This document shows, one piece after another, positions 25,588 to 34,267 of a stretch of 64,000 nt of DNA (position 1 is the stretch's first letter; each line of letters starts with the position of its first letter). Under the pieces are notes generated by a model, which was not told where the DNA came from, made no database searches, and saw only the letters and a program-made list of their open reading frames with translations. Location: the NCBI GenBank assembly GCA_900540365.1, contig UQFN01000008.1:16148-80147 (forward strand). Reading direction: 5' to 3'. The stretch is from an uncultured Mollicutes bacterium. GTDB taxonomy: Bacteria > Bacillota_I > Bacilli_A > RFN20 > CAG-826. The position numbers and the translations under genes are program-made.

Positions 25588-26553
25588 TTAAAAAGTATAA
25601 CTATCTATAACAAAAGATTCTTTTTCAAAAAATGAAATGATTTCTTGCATAACTTCTTCATCAAGTTGGCAAAATTCTTTGAAATCTAAATCTTTTGTAT
25701 AATTAACCTTCTCTTCCATTGAAGAAAATTTATGAACTTTCTTAATTAAATCACTTAATTTTTTGCTTGATTCTTCTGTATACGTAGGATTATGTCCCTT
25801 ATTATTTACCTCGTAAAATAAAACATCATTTCTTTTAATATTCGATTTTAAATAATTAAAGTTTTTTTCAAAATTTACTAAAGGATCATTTGTTGAATAA
25901 AACAAGGCTACTTTAGTCTTGGAATTATTAATTCCATCTAAAATATTTAAATTAAAATATTTACTAAATTTTTCTTTTTCTATTTTAATAAAATTGTTTG
26001 CAACAATTTTTGAAGGAATATGTTCCTTAAAAGCAGCGCTAACACTTAATGGGGCGCTTAAAATAACTGCTTTTTTAATATTTTTATGAAGATTTAAAAT
26101 AGAGCCAACTCCATATCCACCTAAACTATGACCAATTAAATATATGTCAATATTCTTAAATTGTTCATCATTTTCAAGATAATTTAATACATCATCTAAA
26201 TTACTGATATTTTCTAAAAAACCTTTTATAGATGTACCTGTTGATGAAAATGTGCCAACTGCATCATATGCTAAAACTTTGAACCCACTATTAACTAAAT
26301 AATTAATTTCTTGCATATAAGCTTGATAACCTGCTCCCATTCCGTGAACAAAAATTATCAAAGAGTTAAGATTATAATTTTCTTTATAAATATATTTACC
26401 ATTAATTGTTTCATTATCACTAGTTTTTATTGAGAAATTTTTAGTTAATAAATTATCATAATCTTCAACACTAAAATATTTTAAAAATGGTTTGCCATCC
26501 TCTCTTACAGCATAAATCTTGTCATATATTTTTTTTGAAAAACTCTTAAACAT
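25588..26553 (-). CDS. Alpha/beta hydrolase
   Basis: This is a 321-residue hydrolase. HGMGAGYQAY forms the oxyanion region and GHSLGGYG the nucleophile elbow. Candidate acid and histidine lie in STNDPLVN and NNKGHNPT. N-terminal residues ~1-60 are an unrecognised region before the fold, and ~50 acidic residues follow the His. The protein resembles the S9/S33 and BAAT-like cytosolic esterases, and the substrate is unknown. The start at 26553 follows GAGAGG; an in-frame ATG eight codons earlier overlaps that site. Confidence 0.8.
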   Translation of the reverse strand: MFKSFSKKIYDKIYAVREDGKPFLKYFSVEDYDNLLTKNFSIKTSDNETINGKYIYKENYNLNSLIIFVHGMGAGYQAYMQEINYLVNSGFKVLAYDAVGTFSSTGTSIKGFLENISNLDDVLNYLENDEQFKNIDIYLIGHSLGGYGVGSILNLHKNIKKAVILSAPLSVSAAFKEHIPSKIVANNFIKIEKEKFSKYFNLNILDGINNSKTKVALFYSTNDPLVNFEKNFNYLKSNIKRNDVLFYEVNNKGHNPTYTEESSKKLSDLIKKVHKFSSMEEKVNYTKDLDFKEFCQLDEEVMQEIISFFEKESFVIDSYTF

Positions 26554-26591
26554 AAATAAAAACCTCTCTAATCTCAATTATTTTTTTTAAA

Positions 26592-27494
26592 TTATGGCAA
26601 TAAGTTATTAGCGCTTCGATATAAATTATACCACTCTACTTTGGTTAAATTTACTTTTAATGCCTTGATTGAATCAAATATATGTTGTTTATTAGTTGTC
26701 CCTATTACGACACTAACATTATTACCTAACATTAATAAAAAACTTAAACAAATACTGCTTTTACTTACGTTATATTTTGAAGCTAATTGTTCCAAAAGCA
26801 TATTAGTTTCTTTAAATTTATCATTATTTAAGATATTCCCTTCAAACATTCCATATTGATATGGTGACCAACATTGTAAATTGATATTTTTCTTTTTTAG
26901 ATAGAAAAACATATCCCCTGCAAAGGAATTATTTTTATAAAAAGCAGTATTATAATTAAAAACATCACTAAGCAATAATGTATGTCCTAAACCTAATTGA
27001 AGTTGATTAACTTCTATTTTTTCTTTAACTTCTTCTTCTAAATAATCAATTAATTCCTTAGAAAAATTACTTACTCCAAAATGATGTACTTTTCCTTCTT
27101 TATAAAGAATATTAAAAGCCTCAGCAACTTCTTTATTATCTAGAAAAATATCCGGTCTATGTAATAAAAAATAATCTAAATAAGTTGTATTTAATCTTTT
27201 TAAAGTATCATTACAAGATTTAATAATTGTTTCTTTTGATAAATCATAATAACTTTGATTTGATTCATCTACATAAATTCCACATTTAGATTGAATAATC
27301 ATTTTACTTCTTAAACTTGGATCAAGTCTTAAAACATCACCAATTTTAGACTCACTAACGCCATTTCCATAAATGTTACTAGTATCAAAGAAATTAATTC
27401 CGTGTTCTAAGTCAAATTCAATTAAAGATTTTACTTCTTCAACACTCATCTCATTAATACGCATTAAACCTTGAATAATTCTACTCTTTTCCAT
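26592..27494 (-). CDS. Aldo/keto reductase
   Basis: This 300-residue NADPH-dependent oxidoreductase is of the YdhF/Tas-like AKR group. The catalytic set is visible: Asp in FFDTSNIYGNG, Tyr in the same segment, Lys in IIQSKCGIY, and His in YFLLHRPD. The cofactor region SVVIGTTNKQHI lies near the C-terminus. The opening IQGLMRINEMS is typical of this branch. It probably reduces small aldehydes or keto compounds. It stands alone, with a minimal ribosome site (TGAGGAA) before the ATG. Confidence 0.88.
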   Translation of the reverse strand: MEKSRIIQGLMRINEMSVEEVKSLIEFDLEHGINFFDTSNIYGNGVSESKIGDVLRLDPSLRSKMIIQSKCGIYVDESNQSYYDLSKETIIKSCNDTLKRLNTTYLDYFLLHRPDIFLDNKEVAEAFNILYKEGKVHHFGVSNFSKELIDYLEEEVKEKIEVNQLQLGLGHTLLLSDVFNYNTAFYKNNSFAGDMFFYLKKKNINLQCWSPYQYGMFEGNILNNDKFKETNMLLEQLASKYNVSKSSICLSFLLMLGNNVSVVIGTTNKQHIFDSIKALKVNLTKVEWYNLYRSANNLLP

Positions 27495-27689
27495 ATTTCC
27501 TCACCTAAATTAGGATAATTAAAATACAAAAAATAAACAAGTTAAATTATAAATTATATCTAAGAAACCTTGATTAAAGCGAGTAAAATACATAACTAAA
27601 CTTGATAAATCTCTTTTATATCAAGTATTATTTGATTTCTATTTATATAAAATCAAGGATTCATTGAAGATTATTATAAGGTTTAAAAG

Positions 27690-27974
27690 ATGAGATTAAG
27701 ACAGTTGCGTATTCAAAAAGGTTTAAATCAACAAGAATTGGCTAATATCTTAGGTGTTAGTGGTCAAACAATTTTAAATTGGGAAAATGAAATTTATGAA
27801 CCTAGCATCGAAAAACTTATTTTAATTGCGAATTATTTCAATGTTTCAATCGATTATTTAGTAGAAAGAAAAAACGATATTGATATTATAAATGAACTTT
27901 GTAGTGAATTAAGAAAAATACCAAAAGATGACTTTATAATATTTATAAAAGAATCTTTAGAAAAGATGAAATAA
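27690..27974 (+). CDS. Small XRE-family helix-turn-helix protein
   Basis: This is a 94-residue DNA-binding protein. Residues 1-60 form a Cro/C1 HTH (LRIQKGLNQQELANILGVSGQTILNWE split around its recognition helix) with the typical VSIDYLVERK ending. A short helical tail follows. Its ATG follows a weak AAGG. The stop codon abuts the stop of the convergent 592-residue gene with zero spacing. The target is unknown; its own 195-bp upstream region is the natural candidate. Confidence 0.85.
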   Translation: MRLRQLRIQKGLNQQELANILGVSGQTILNWENEIYEPSIEKLILIANYFNVSIDYLVERKNDIDIINELCSELRKIPKDDFIIFIKESLEKMK

Positions 27975-29753
27975 TTATTTATTAGAATATTGATGCATAT
28001 CATCTAAGAAAAATGGCAAATTATCTTCATAAACATGAAGTATTTTTTCTATTTGATATTTTTTATTTTTAACTTTTATATATTCTCCTTCTTTTTTATC
28101 ATCATCTAAATATAAGTATTTTTTATTCTTATTTATAGTAATACATCCAACATTATAAAGTTTTTCACATTTAGTTATATTTGAAGGAATATACGATACT
28201 ATTATGTTAGTTAAATCTACTACTTCATCCTTATATAATAAAAAGATAGTTCCATTAGAAAAGATTACGTTATTTAAAGAAGAATTGAATTCATTTATAA
28301 TTTGTTCATCAATCTTATTTTCGCCATTAAATTCAATAATAAACTTAGCTTTTTTAGTGAATTCAGCAAATAAAATATCTTTAAATTCAATATATAAAAA
28401 TTTATTCTCTTTAGGAGTTAATTCTAAAACTAAATAGTTAGCTTCAAGTTGTAATTTACCTTCAATTTGGCTTAAAGAAAATGAATTTAAATATTTAGTT
28501 ATATCGTATCCATTATTTTTAGATATACGTTTGATTTTTTCATCGAAAAAGTTAAACAAAAGTTCACTAAGCATTTTTAAAATCTTTTCATCATATTCAT
28601 TTTTATCTATATGATAACGTTTTTTAATAAGTTCACGTAATTGTAAAAAATATGATTTAAGTAATTTTTCATCACGTTTATCTTTAAATTTATAAAAATG
28701 AATTTTAATTAAACGACTTAAAATTTCTAAATATCCATTATTTAAGTTACCTCTTAATAAGTAGTCCTTAAAACAAGTTTGATAACATTCATTTAAAATA
28801 TTTAAAGCAGCTTCATAAGATATAAAAGTTCCTATTCCATACAAATAACAATCTGCAAGTAAATAACCAGCAACATAATTTTTGTTATAAATAAATGAAA
28901 AAACTAAATATTTAAAACATTCGTTTTGTGTAAATTCATTGTCTTTATCATCACAATTCAGAATTAAAATTTTACCAATAATATTAGCTATACCTGGCGA
29001 TTTACAAATTTTAAAAGCCTTTAAAGCATAATTTAAAGACTTGACATAATCTTTTTTAGTTAAATCCGAAGAATAAAAATATTCAATTGCTAAAGTTTCA
29101 TATGAAAAAAATGGATCATATTTTCTTATTTTTAATAAAGAAGAATGAAAAAATTTAGCTAGTGATTCATTTTCACCAGTGTAATCTGTTTTGGTTCTTA
29201 AAAAATAAAGAATGAATTTCGTTGTAAAATTAGAATACCCTACAGTTCGATTTTTATCGGTTAATTCCTCAATTATTTTTATTTGGTCAGATATTAATTC
29301 TAAATAATTATCTTCAATTATGTTGTCATAAAGATATTTTAAAGAACATACAATTAAATTCTTTTCATTTTTAAAGAAGTAATCATTATTTCTAAAATCA
29401 AAGTTTTTAATGTCATCAATATGTATCGAAAATTTTAAATCATCATTAAAAAAGATATCTAAATATTTTTCTACTTGATCAAAAGACATAGAGTCATTAA
29501 CTATTAAATTAAATACTCCTAATATTAAATCTTTAGAAAGTGAAATATCATCTAATACTTTATAAAAAACAATCGTTTCTTCATCAGTTAATAAATTAAA
29601 TAAATTAATTTTTAAACTTAAAATATCAAAAAATGTCTCTTTATTAATATCTACCAATGAATAGTCATCAAAACTTGTCTCATCATCTTTATCATAATAA
29701 AACGAACGGTTGTATCCTAAAAATTTTAACTTTGCTAAACTAAAGTTTTCCAT
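27975..29753 (-). CDS. Large cytosolic protein with Sel1/TPR-like middle, function unknown
   Basis: This 592-residue protein has no signal peptide. The middle (~230-370) is built of helical pairs resembling Sel1/TPR repeats (YVKSLNYALKAFKICKSPG, AGYLLADCYLYGIGTF, SYEAALNILNECYQTC). The C-terminal ~150 residues are beta-rich and end in short KYLYLDDD and KYQIEKILHVYED strands. It is Asp/Asn/Phe/Lys-rich. No enzyme motif is visible. A perfect TATAAT ends 8 nt before the ATG and there is no Shine-Dalgarno, so the mRNA may be leaderless. Confidence 0.7.
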   Translation of the reverse strand: MENFSLAKLKFLGYNRSFYYDKDDETSFDDYSLVDINKETFFDILSLKINLFNLLTDEETIVFYKVLDDISLSKDLILGVFNLIVNDSMSFDQVEKYLDIFFNDDLKFSIHIDDIKNFDFRNNDYFFKNEKNLIVCSLKYLYDNIIEDNYLELISDQIKIIEELTDKNRTVGYSNFTTKFILYFLRTKTDYTGENESLAKFFHSSLLKIRKYDPFFSYETLAIEYFYSSDLTKKDYVKSLNYALKAFKICKSPGIANIIGKILILNCDDKDNEFTQNECFKYLVFSFIYNKNYVAGYLLADCYLYGIGTFISYEAALNILNECYQTCFKDYLLRGNLNNGYLEILSRLIKIHFYKFKDKRDEKLLKSYFLQLRELIKKRYHIDKNEYDEKILKMLSELLFNFFDEKIKRISKNNGYDITKYLNSFSLSQIEGKLQLEANYLVLELTPKENKFLYIEFKDILFAEFTKKAKFIIEFNGENKIDEQIINEFNSSLNNVIFSNGTIFLLYKDEVVDLTNIIVSYIPSNITKCEKLYNVGCITINKNKKYLYLDDDKKEGEYIKVKNKKYQIEKILHVYEDNLPFFLDDMHQYSNK

Positions 29754-29761
29754 ATATTAGT

Positions 29762-29767
29762 ATTATA
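29762..29767 (-). promoter_or_regulatory. -10 box for a possible leaderless transcript
   Basis: A perfect TATAAT on the minus strand stands 8 nt upstream of the ATG of the 592-residue gene. The -35 region is poor. Confidence 0.5.
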
Positions 29768-29848
29768 TTATTTCATAAAGATTTATAAATTATTTTAAAT
29801 ATAAAATTTAAATCTTTTTTATTTAATTACTTTATTATTTAAAATAAA

Positions 29849-29880
29849 AAACTCTTGCTTAATTTTTTTAGCAAGAGTTT
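29849..29880 (-). terminator. Intrinsic terminator at the left edge of the relic region
   Basis: AAACTCTTGCT and AGCAAGAGTTT form an 11-bp stem. The minus-strand side has the longer T-run (TTTTTTATTTTA), so it best ends transcripts coming from the Fic/relic side. Confidence 0.75.
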
Positions 29881-30321
29881 ATCTTTTTGTTCTGCCTTTA
29901 TGTTATCGCTTTAATACAAAAAGCGACCCCTACTAGAGAAATAATACCTTTACTAGAAAAACGATACCCCTACAAAATGCCGATTTTATCGATATTTCTT
30001 GCTTGACATTGTGAGCAATTAAATAACTCAAAAAAATACTAACGAAACGATGCAATTCGGGATAATGAATATCCACCTATGCAAGAGGAAAATAAAATTC
30101 ATAAAAAAGCTAGAATGATATTTGATTCAACTTTTCTAAAAATTGTACACATTAAAATTAACCATCTTCTTAAGTTACCTCATCTTCTATTACTGCTTAT
30201 TCGCTTTATTAAATAAATCATTCAAAATCAAAAATATGACCTCATATCAGGAAGTATCATCATCGTATCTAAGTTAGCGTTCCTTATCGCATCGCTAGTG
30301 ATAGAACTTTAAAAACTATTT
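29881..30321. other. Gene-free relic region
   Basis: About 440 nt without a convincing reading frame, and locally less A-rich than the flanks. It holds the 20-bp imperfect tandem repeat listed separately. No frame shows recognisable protein similarity beyond a few dozen codons. Its place beside a Fic-fusion gene and a tRNA cluster fits a decayed mobile-element insertion, but I cannot identify the element. Confidence 0.5.
29926..29975 (+). repeat. Imperfect 20-bp tandem repeat
   Basis: Three consecutive 20-bp units begin ACCCCTACTAGAGAAATAAT, then ACCTTTACTAGAAAAACGAT, then ACCCCTAC before degenerating. Preceding GCGACCCC adds to the pattern. Repeated ACCCC motifs occur near the ends of some IS21-type elements, so this could be a transposon end; the resemblance is from memory and weak. 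Confidence 0.45.
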
Positions 30322-30450
30322 TTAATCTTCGCTCCAATTAGCAATTTCAATTCCTGCATCTTTATAATCTTTATTGATTACTTCAAGATAGTTGTCAGAG
30401 CGTTTTGTTTTTGCTATTTTGTTTAAGTTTTTGTCTGCACTCCCACTCCG
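30322..30450 (-). pseudogene. In-frame coding-like tail after the Fic amber stop
   Basis: Beyond the TAG that ends the Fic gene, the same frame stays open for 42 codons to TAA, encoding a protein-like stretch that includes NKIAKTKRSDNYLEV and KDAGIEIANWSED. Composition and lack of stops suggest former coding sequence. It may be the lost C-terminus of the fusion protein, the end of a deleted neighbour, or a readthrough extension. No start codon lies inside it. Confidence 0.45.
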
Positions 30451-31305
30451 CTATTCAACTTCTTCATAATAGTAAGAAGCATCAATTCCTTTTAGGAATA
30501 ATTCCCTATTATCGATTTCATCAGTTAAAGCGTCTTTTAATAACTCTTTAATTTTTACATCAGAATTAGGGCTCAACATCATTGCGTCGAAATAATCTTT
30601 TTTGTCAATCTTAGACCAATCGATGCATTTTTTAAGTTCTTTAATAAAGATTAAATCAAGCCAAATCCTGGTTGCACGTCCATTTCCTTCCATGAATGGA
30701 TGAGCAATATTCATCTCTACATACTTTTCCACTATTTCATCAAATGTGGATTGAGGCATTTTATCAATTTGTAATAAGGTTTGAGGTAAGAAATCACCAT
30801 TAGCAAATATAAATCCACCTTTAGAGATTGTTTTTGTTCTTATTTTTCCGGCAAAATCATATAATCCTTCAAATATATATGCATGAATCTTTTGAAGAGA
30901 GATAGTTTTTCCAACTTCGTCTTCGCTAATCAAATTTGTTTTATAAAGCTGATGTGCTTTTCTTTTGCTTTGTTCATCAATTGGATCTAGCATACCTGTT
31001 ATCCAATCTAATACTTGCTTTTTGTATTTAGATGGAATGATGGTTAAAAGTAATCTAACACCACTCTCATTTATGACATCAGAAACATATTTTTTCCCAT
31101 CATTTGCATATAATTTCAGTTGTCCACAAAAAGGAGACAACTCCGGATTTCTCACCTTAACATTATTCCAATATCTTCTTGGCGAATTCGGTTCAATGAG
31201 AATATTAATAAAATCAACCGCAGAATACCACCACATCGATTGTTCATTATCCCAAACCGCTCTAACTTCTTTCTTATTAAAATATCTAATTGAGCGTTTT
31301 ATCAT
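30451..31305 (-). CDS. Bro-N-like domain fused to class III-type Fic AMPylase
   Basis: This is a 284-residue fusion. Residues ~5-100 resemble the Bro-N/phage antirepressor domain (KKEVRAVWDNEQSMWWYSAVDF opening, NSPRRYWNN, LLLTIIPSKYKK). Residues ~105-284 are a Fic domain with the full catalytic motif HPFMEGNGRATR (202-213) and the C-terminal SYYYE (Ser278, Glu282), which corresponds to the inhibitory helix of NmFic-like class III enzymes. Fic proteins transfer AMP to target proteins. The start at 31305 lacks a Shine-Dalgarno; TTGTGG-17-TATTAT ends 9 nt upstream, so it is probably leaderless. It sits beside a tRNA cluster and is likely acquired. Confidence 0.85.
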   Translation of the reverse strand: MIKRSIRYFNKKEVRAVWDNEQSMWWYSAVDFINILIEPNSPRRYWNNVKVRNPELSPFCGQLKLYANDGKKYVSDVINESGVRLLLTIIPSKYKKQVLDWITGMLDPIDEQSKRKAHQLYKTNLISEDEVGKTISLQKIHAYIFEGLYDFAGKIRTKTISKGGFIFANGDFLPQTLLQIDKMPQSTFDEIVEKYVEMNIAHPFMEGNGRATRIWLDLIFIKELKKCIDWSKIDKKDYFDAMMLSPNSDVKIKELLKDALTDEIDNRELFLKGIDASYYYEEVE

Positions 31306-31383
31306 ATTAATATGATAATACATTAATATTCAGTTGTCCACAAATTGAAGACAACTCATCTAATTTTGTATTAAAACTTTTTT

Positions 31384-31419
31384 ATATAAAAAAAGCCGGA
31401 ATCTTGGTTAAATTTCGGC
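31384..31419 (-). terminator. Terminator of the tRNA cluster
   Basis: GCCGAAAT and ATTCCGGC pair with a ~9-nt loop on the minus strand and are followed by TTTTTTTATAT, just past the tRNA-fMet 3' end. Confidence 0.8.
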
Positions 31420-31431
31420 ATACTGTACGAA

Positions 31432-31508
31432 TGGTTGCGGGGGGAGGATTTGGACCTCCGACCTCCGGGTTATGGGCCCGACGAGCTACCAGACTGCTCT
31501 ACCCCGCG
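31432..31508 (-). tRNA. tRNA-fMet (initiator, CAT)
   Basis: It folds as a 77-nt cloverleaf with encoded CCA. Anticodon loop CCCATAA gives CAT. The C1:A72 mismatch at the acceptor end and the G-C-rich anticodon stem mark the initiator. Confidence 0.95.
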
Positions 31509-31527
31509 ATATATATAATAAATAACT

Positions 31528-31619
31528 TGGCGGAGAAAGAGGGATTCGAACCCTCGCTCGACTTGCATCGACTATCGGTTTTCAAGACCGACCCCTTCAG
31601 CCAGCTTGGGTATTTCTCC
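31528..31619 (-). tRNA. tRNA-Ser (TGA)
   Basis: A 92-nt class II tRNA with a long variable arm, anticodon loop CTTGAAA (TGA), acceptor GGAGAAA/TTTCTCC and encoded CCA. Confidence 0.95.
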
Positions 31620-31622
31620 AAA

Positions 31623-31699
31623 TGGTGGACCATCTAGGACTTGAACCCAGAACCTAACCGTTATGAGCGGTCCGCGCTAACCAATTGCGCCAATGGTCC
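31623..31699 (-). tRNA. tRNA-Ile2 (CAT, lysidine-modified) candidate
   Basis: A 77-nt cloverleaf with acceptor GGACCAT/ATGGTCC, anticodon loop CTCATAA and encoded CCA. The anticodon is CAT, but the body resembles Firmicute tRNA-Ile2 more than Met, so TilS would modify it to read ATA. The initiator and the elongator Met tRNA are both separate genes in this cluster, which supports the call. Confidence 0.85.
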
Positions 31700-31723
31700 G
31701 TCCCTAGTTATTTATGCACTTAA

Positions 31724-31800
31724 TGGTAGCATCGGGGGGATTTGAACCCTCGACATATCGGGTATGAGCCGACCGCTCTGGCCAACTGAGCTACGATGCC
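31724..31800 (-). tRNA. tRNA-Met (elongator, CAT)
   Basis: A 77-nt cloverleaf with acceptor GGCATCG/CGATGCT, anticodon loop CTCATAC (CAT) and encoded CCA. The D-arm GTAGCTCAGTTGGCC matches Firmicute elongator Met tRNAs. Confidence 0.9.
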
Positions 31801-31803
31801 AAA

Positions 31804-31877
31804 TGGTGGACCCACGGAGAATCGAACTCCGAACTTAAGCTTGCAAAGCTAACGTTATCCCATTTAACTATGGGCCC
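31804..31877 (-). tRNA. tRNA-Ala (TGC)
   Basis: A 74-nt cloverleaf with anticodon loop TTTGCAA (TGC) and encoded CCA. The acceptor stem GGGCCCA/TGGGTCC contains the G3:U70 wobble pair that defines alanine tRNAs. Confidence 0.94.
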
Positions 31878-31895
31878 ATATCTAAGTGCTTTAAT

Positions 31896-31924
31896 ATTAT
31901 AACTAACTAAATTTATTAATTCAA
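31896..31924 (-). promoter_or_regulatory. Promoter of the five-tRNA operon
   Basis: -35 TTGAAT (31919-31924), 17 bp, -10 TATAAT (31896-31901) on the minus strand, placed 19 nt before tRNA-Ala. Confidence 0.8.
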
Positions 31925-31960
31925 GAATTAATTTTTCATTATAAAAAATGATTATTTTAA

Positions 31961-31997
31961 GAAAAAACCTTTTAAAACTAAACTATTTTTTAAAAAA
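31961..31997 (-). repeat. Dispersed intergenic repeat, copy 5
   Basis: On the minus strand the T-run of the feo terminator continues into AAAAAATAGTTTAGTTTTAAAAGG and a second T-run (the block is split here as AAAAAATAGTTTAG and TTTTAAAAGG). It is a close match to the family in the AAAAGG form. Confidence 0.6.
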
Positions 31998-32019
31998 ATG
32001 GTAATTTTCATTACCATTT
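31998..32019 (-). terminator. Terminator of the feo operon
   Basis: AATGGTAAT and ATTACCATT pair with a small loop on the minus strand, followed by TTTTTTT. It is directly adjacent to repeat copy 5. Confidence 0.85.
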
Positions 32020-32023
32020 TCTT

Positions 32024-32188
32024 TTATTTTATTTCATCTTCTTTTTTCTTTTTGCAGTTTTTTCTACAATTTCTTTTTAAATCAAGCTTTGGAAAAATAA
32101 ATCTAGCAAAAATAATAAATAGGAGAACAATTACTACACAAACAACAACAATTATATCTACAGCCATTGTTGAAAAGACATTTATCAT
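32024..32188 (-). CDS. FeoB-associated Cys-containing small membrane protein
   Basis: This is a 54-residue protein with one membrane helix (VDIIVVVCVVIVLLFIIFA) and a basic tail containing CRKNCKKKK. Its size, position after feoB and Cys/Lys tail match the FeoB-associated family (PF12669), whose role in ferrous uptake is not well defined. Its ATG overlaps the feoB TGA stop in an ATGA junction, which fixes the start at 32188 and implies coupled translation. Confidence 0.8.
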   Translation of the reverse strand: MINVFSTMAVDIIVVVCVVIVLLFIIFARFIFPKLDLKRNCRKNCKKKKEDEIK

Positions 32189-34266
32189 AAAAATACACCC
32201 CACATTCCTACTAAGCTTGCTAAGATCCAAGCAACACCCGTTTCAATAAACAAAGCTTTCCACATCTCTTTTGAACTTCCAAGTTCACGTCTCATAGCAC
32301 CAATTGCACCAAAACAAGGAGCGCTAAATAATGTAAAGATCATATAACCATAAGCACTAAATCCATTAAAGAAAGCAAATTGAGTACCTTGAGCAAAGAT
32401 GTTTCCACCTTCTTGGACAGCATTTATTACTTCCATACTAGAGACAACAGCTTCTTTCGCAACTAATCCTTGAATTGCACTAACTGTTGCTCCCCAAGAC
32501 ATATTAAACCCTAATATTGGAGCAAATATCCAAGACAAAGTTTTACCAATTAAAGCTAAGAAACTATCTTCCATCATTTCAGCATTTAAGGCTAAATCAT
32601 CTTCAGTATAATTAATAAATTTAAAGTCCCATGTTATATGAAGCAACAACCAAATAACTACACTGCATAAAACAATAATTGTTCCAGCTCTTTTAATAAA
32701 TGAAAGAGTCTTGTCAAAAACATCTCTACATATATAACTAATACTTGGAGCATGATAATCAGGTAACTCAGTTAAATAACTAGTATTTTTATTTTTAATA
32801 AAGAATTTATTAGCAAACCAACCAACTAAAACAATAACGATAACAGCTAAAAAATACATTGATAAGGTAACAAGCCATGTCCATCCACCTAATATTTGAG
32901 CAAATAAACCACCAATAAAACAAGAAATAATAGGTAATTTAGCACTACAAGGTACAAATGGAGTAAGAACTACTGTCAATTTATGTTCATTACTATCTTC
33001 TACTGTTCTTGCAGCCATAATAGCTGGGACACTACAGCCAGTTCCAACAATAAAAGGAACTAATGATTTTCCACTCATGCCAATTTTCTTAAAGAAATGA
33101 TCAAATAAGAAGGTAATTCTAGACATATAGCCACTAGTTTCAAGCAAAGCTAAACATAAAAATAAAATAATTAATTGTGGTAAGAAATTGCAAACTGCAC
33201 CAAATCCAGCAACAACTCCATCGCTAACTAAACTAGCTGCCCAAGAACTTCCTCCAGCATTTGTAATTACTTCACTAAGCCAAGGTCCTATACCTATAAA
33301 ATTAGATGGAATAGTTCCCAATGAATATTCAAATATTCCAATATCTATTCCACCACCACTTCCATTAAAGAAAGCATCCATTAAGTTAACTGTCAGTCCA
33401 CCAATAACTCCAACACTAAGCATATAAACTATAGCCATTACAACTATAAAAATTGGAATAGCTAAATATTTATTCAATATAATTTTGTCGATTTTTTGAG
33501 TTAATGTCTCTTTAACAACCTTTTTAACACAATCATTTCTTACTTTTTCAATAAAATTATACCTTTCAGTAGCAATTAATTGTTCGCTATCAACATCATA
33601 AAATTTTTCTAAATCTTCAATTTCTTGGTTAATTTTTTCATCTAGATACTCTTTATAATTTTCTTCGCGTTCGATTACTTTAACTGCAATAAATCTTTTA
33701 AAATAAACATCTTCTGGAAGCTTATCTTCAATTTTGCTTATTAAATTTTCAATATAACTTGGATAAATTTTAAGATTTTTATTTGTATTTACGTCATTTT
33801 CTTTAATTGTTTTAATTAAATTTTCAATTCCAATCTTTTTTAAAGCACTAATTGAGATAACTTTTGTTCCAAGTAACTCTTGAAGTTTATTAATATTAAT
33901 TTCATAACCTTTCTTTTTTAAGATGTCTTCCATATTTAAAACTACTAGAACATTTGTATTAAGTTCTAATAACTGAGTTGTTAAATATAATGATCTCTCA
34001 ATACTTGTAGAATCAATTATATTAATAATTAAATCTGGTTTTTCATTAAGAATAAACTCTCGACTAATTTCTTCTTCACTAGTATAAGGTGATAAAGAAT
34101 AAATTCCTGGAAGATCGACAATTGAATAATCTGTATCTTTAATTATTCCTTCTTTTCTTTCGACAGTAACTCCAGGCCAGTTTCCTACTTTTTGATTAAG
34201 ACCAGTTAATAAATTAAATAATAAAGATTTACCACTATTTTGGTTCCCAACTAAACAGCATTTCAT
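32185..34266 (-). CDS. feoB: Ferrous iron transporter FeoB
   Basis: This is a 693-residue inner-membrane Fe2+ transporter. The cytoplasmic G domain shows G1 GNQNSGKSLLFNLLTG, G3 DLPGIYSL and G4 NMED. A helical spacer (~150-255) follows, then the membrane core with two gate regions (FIVGTGCSVPAIMAARTVED and TPFVPCSAKLPII, with the conserved Cys residues). Length is typical. It lies between feoA and the small FeoB-associated gene, 1 nt after the feoA stop region. The divergent DtxR gene and paired palindromes suggest iron repression. Confidence 0.96.
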   Translation of the reverse strand: MKCCLVGNQNSGKSLLFNLLTGLNQKVGNWPGVTVERKEGIIKDTDYSIVDLPGIYSLSPYTSEEEISREFILNEKPDLIINIIDSTSIERSLYLTTQLLELNTNVLVVLNMEDILKKKGYEININKLQELLGTKVISISALKKIGIENLIKTIKENDVNTNKNLKIYPSYIENLISKIEDKLPEDVYFKRFIAVKVIEREENYKEYLDEKINQEIEDLEKFYDVDSEQLIATERYNFIEKVRNDCVKKVVKETLTQKIDKIILNKYLAIPIFIVVMAIVYMLSVGVIGGLTVNLMDAFFNGSGGGIDIGIFEYSLGTIPSNFIGIGPWLSEVITNAGGSSWAASLVSDGVVAGFGAVCNFLPQLIILFLCLALLETSGYMSRITFLFDHFFKKIGMSGKSLVPFIVGTGCSVPAIMAARTVEDSNEHKLTVVLTPFVPCSAKLPIISCFIGGLFAQILGGWTWLVTLSMYFLAVIVIVLVGWFANKFFIKNKNTSYLTELPDYHAPSISYICRDVFDKTLSFIKRAGTIIVLCSVVIWLLLHITWDFKFINYTEDDLALNAEMMEDSFLALIGKTLSWIFAPILGFNMSWGATVSAIQGLVAKEAVVSSMEVINAVQEGGNIFAQGTQFAFFNGFSAYGYMIFTLFSAPCFGAIGAMRRELGSSKEMWKALFIETGVAWILASLVGMWGVFL

Positions 34267-34267
34267 A

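Noticed and set aside
31404..31637. A 77-codon open frame on the plus strand
   Set aside because: It runs across tRNA-fMet and tRNA-Ser on the opposite strand, and its product is an antisense reading of cloverleaf sequence.
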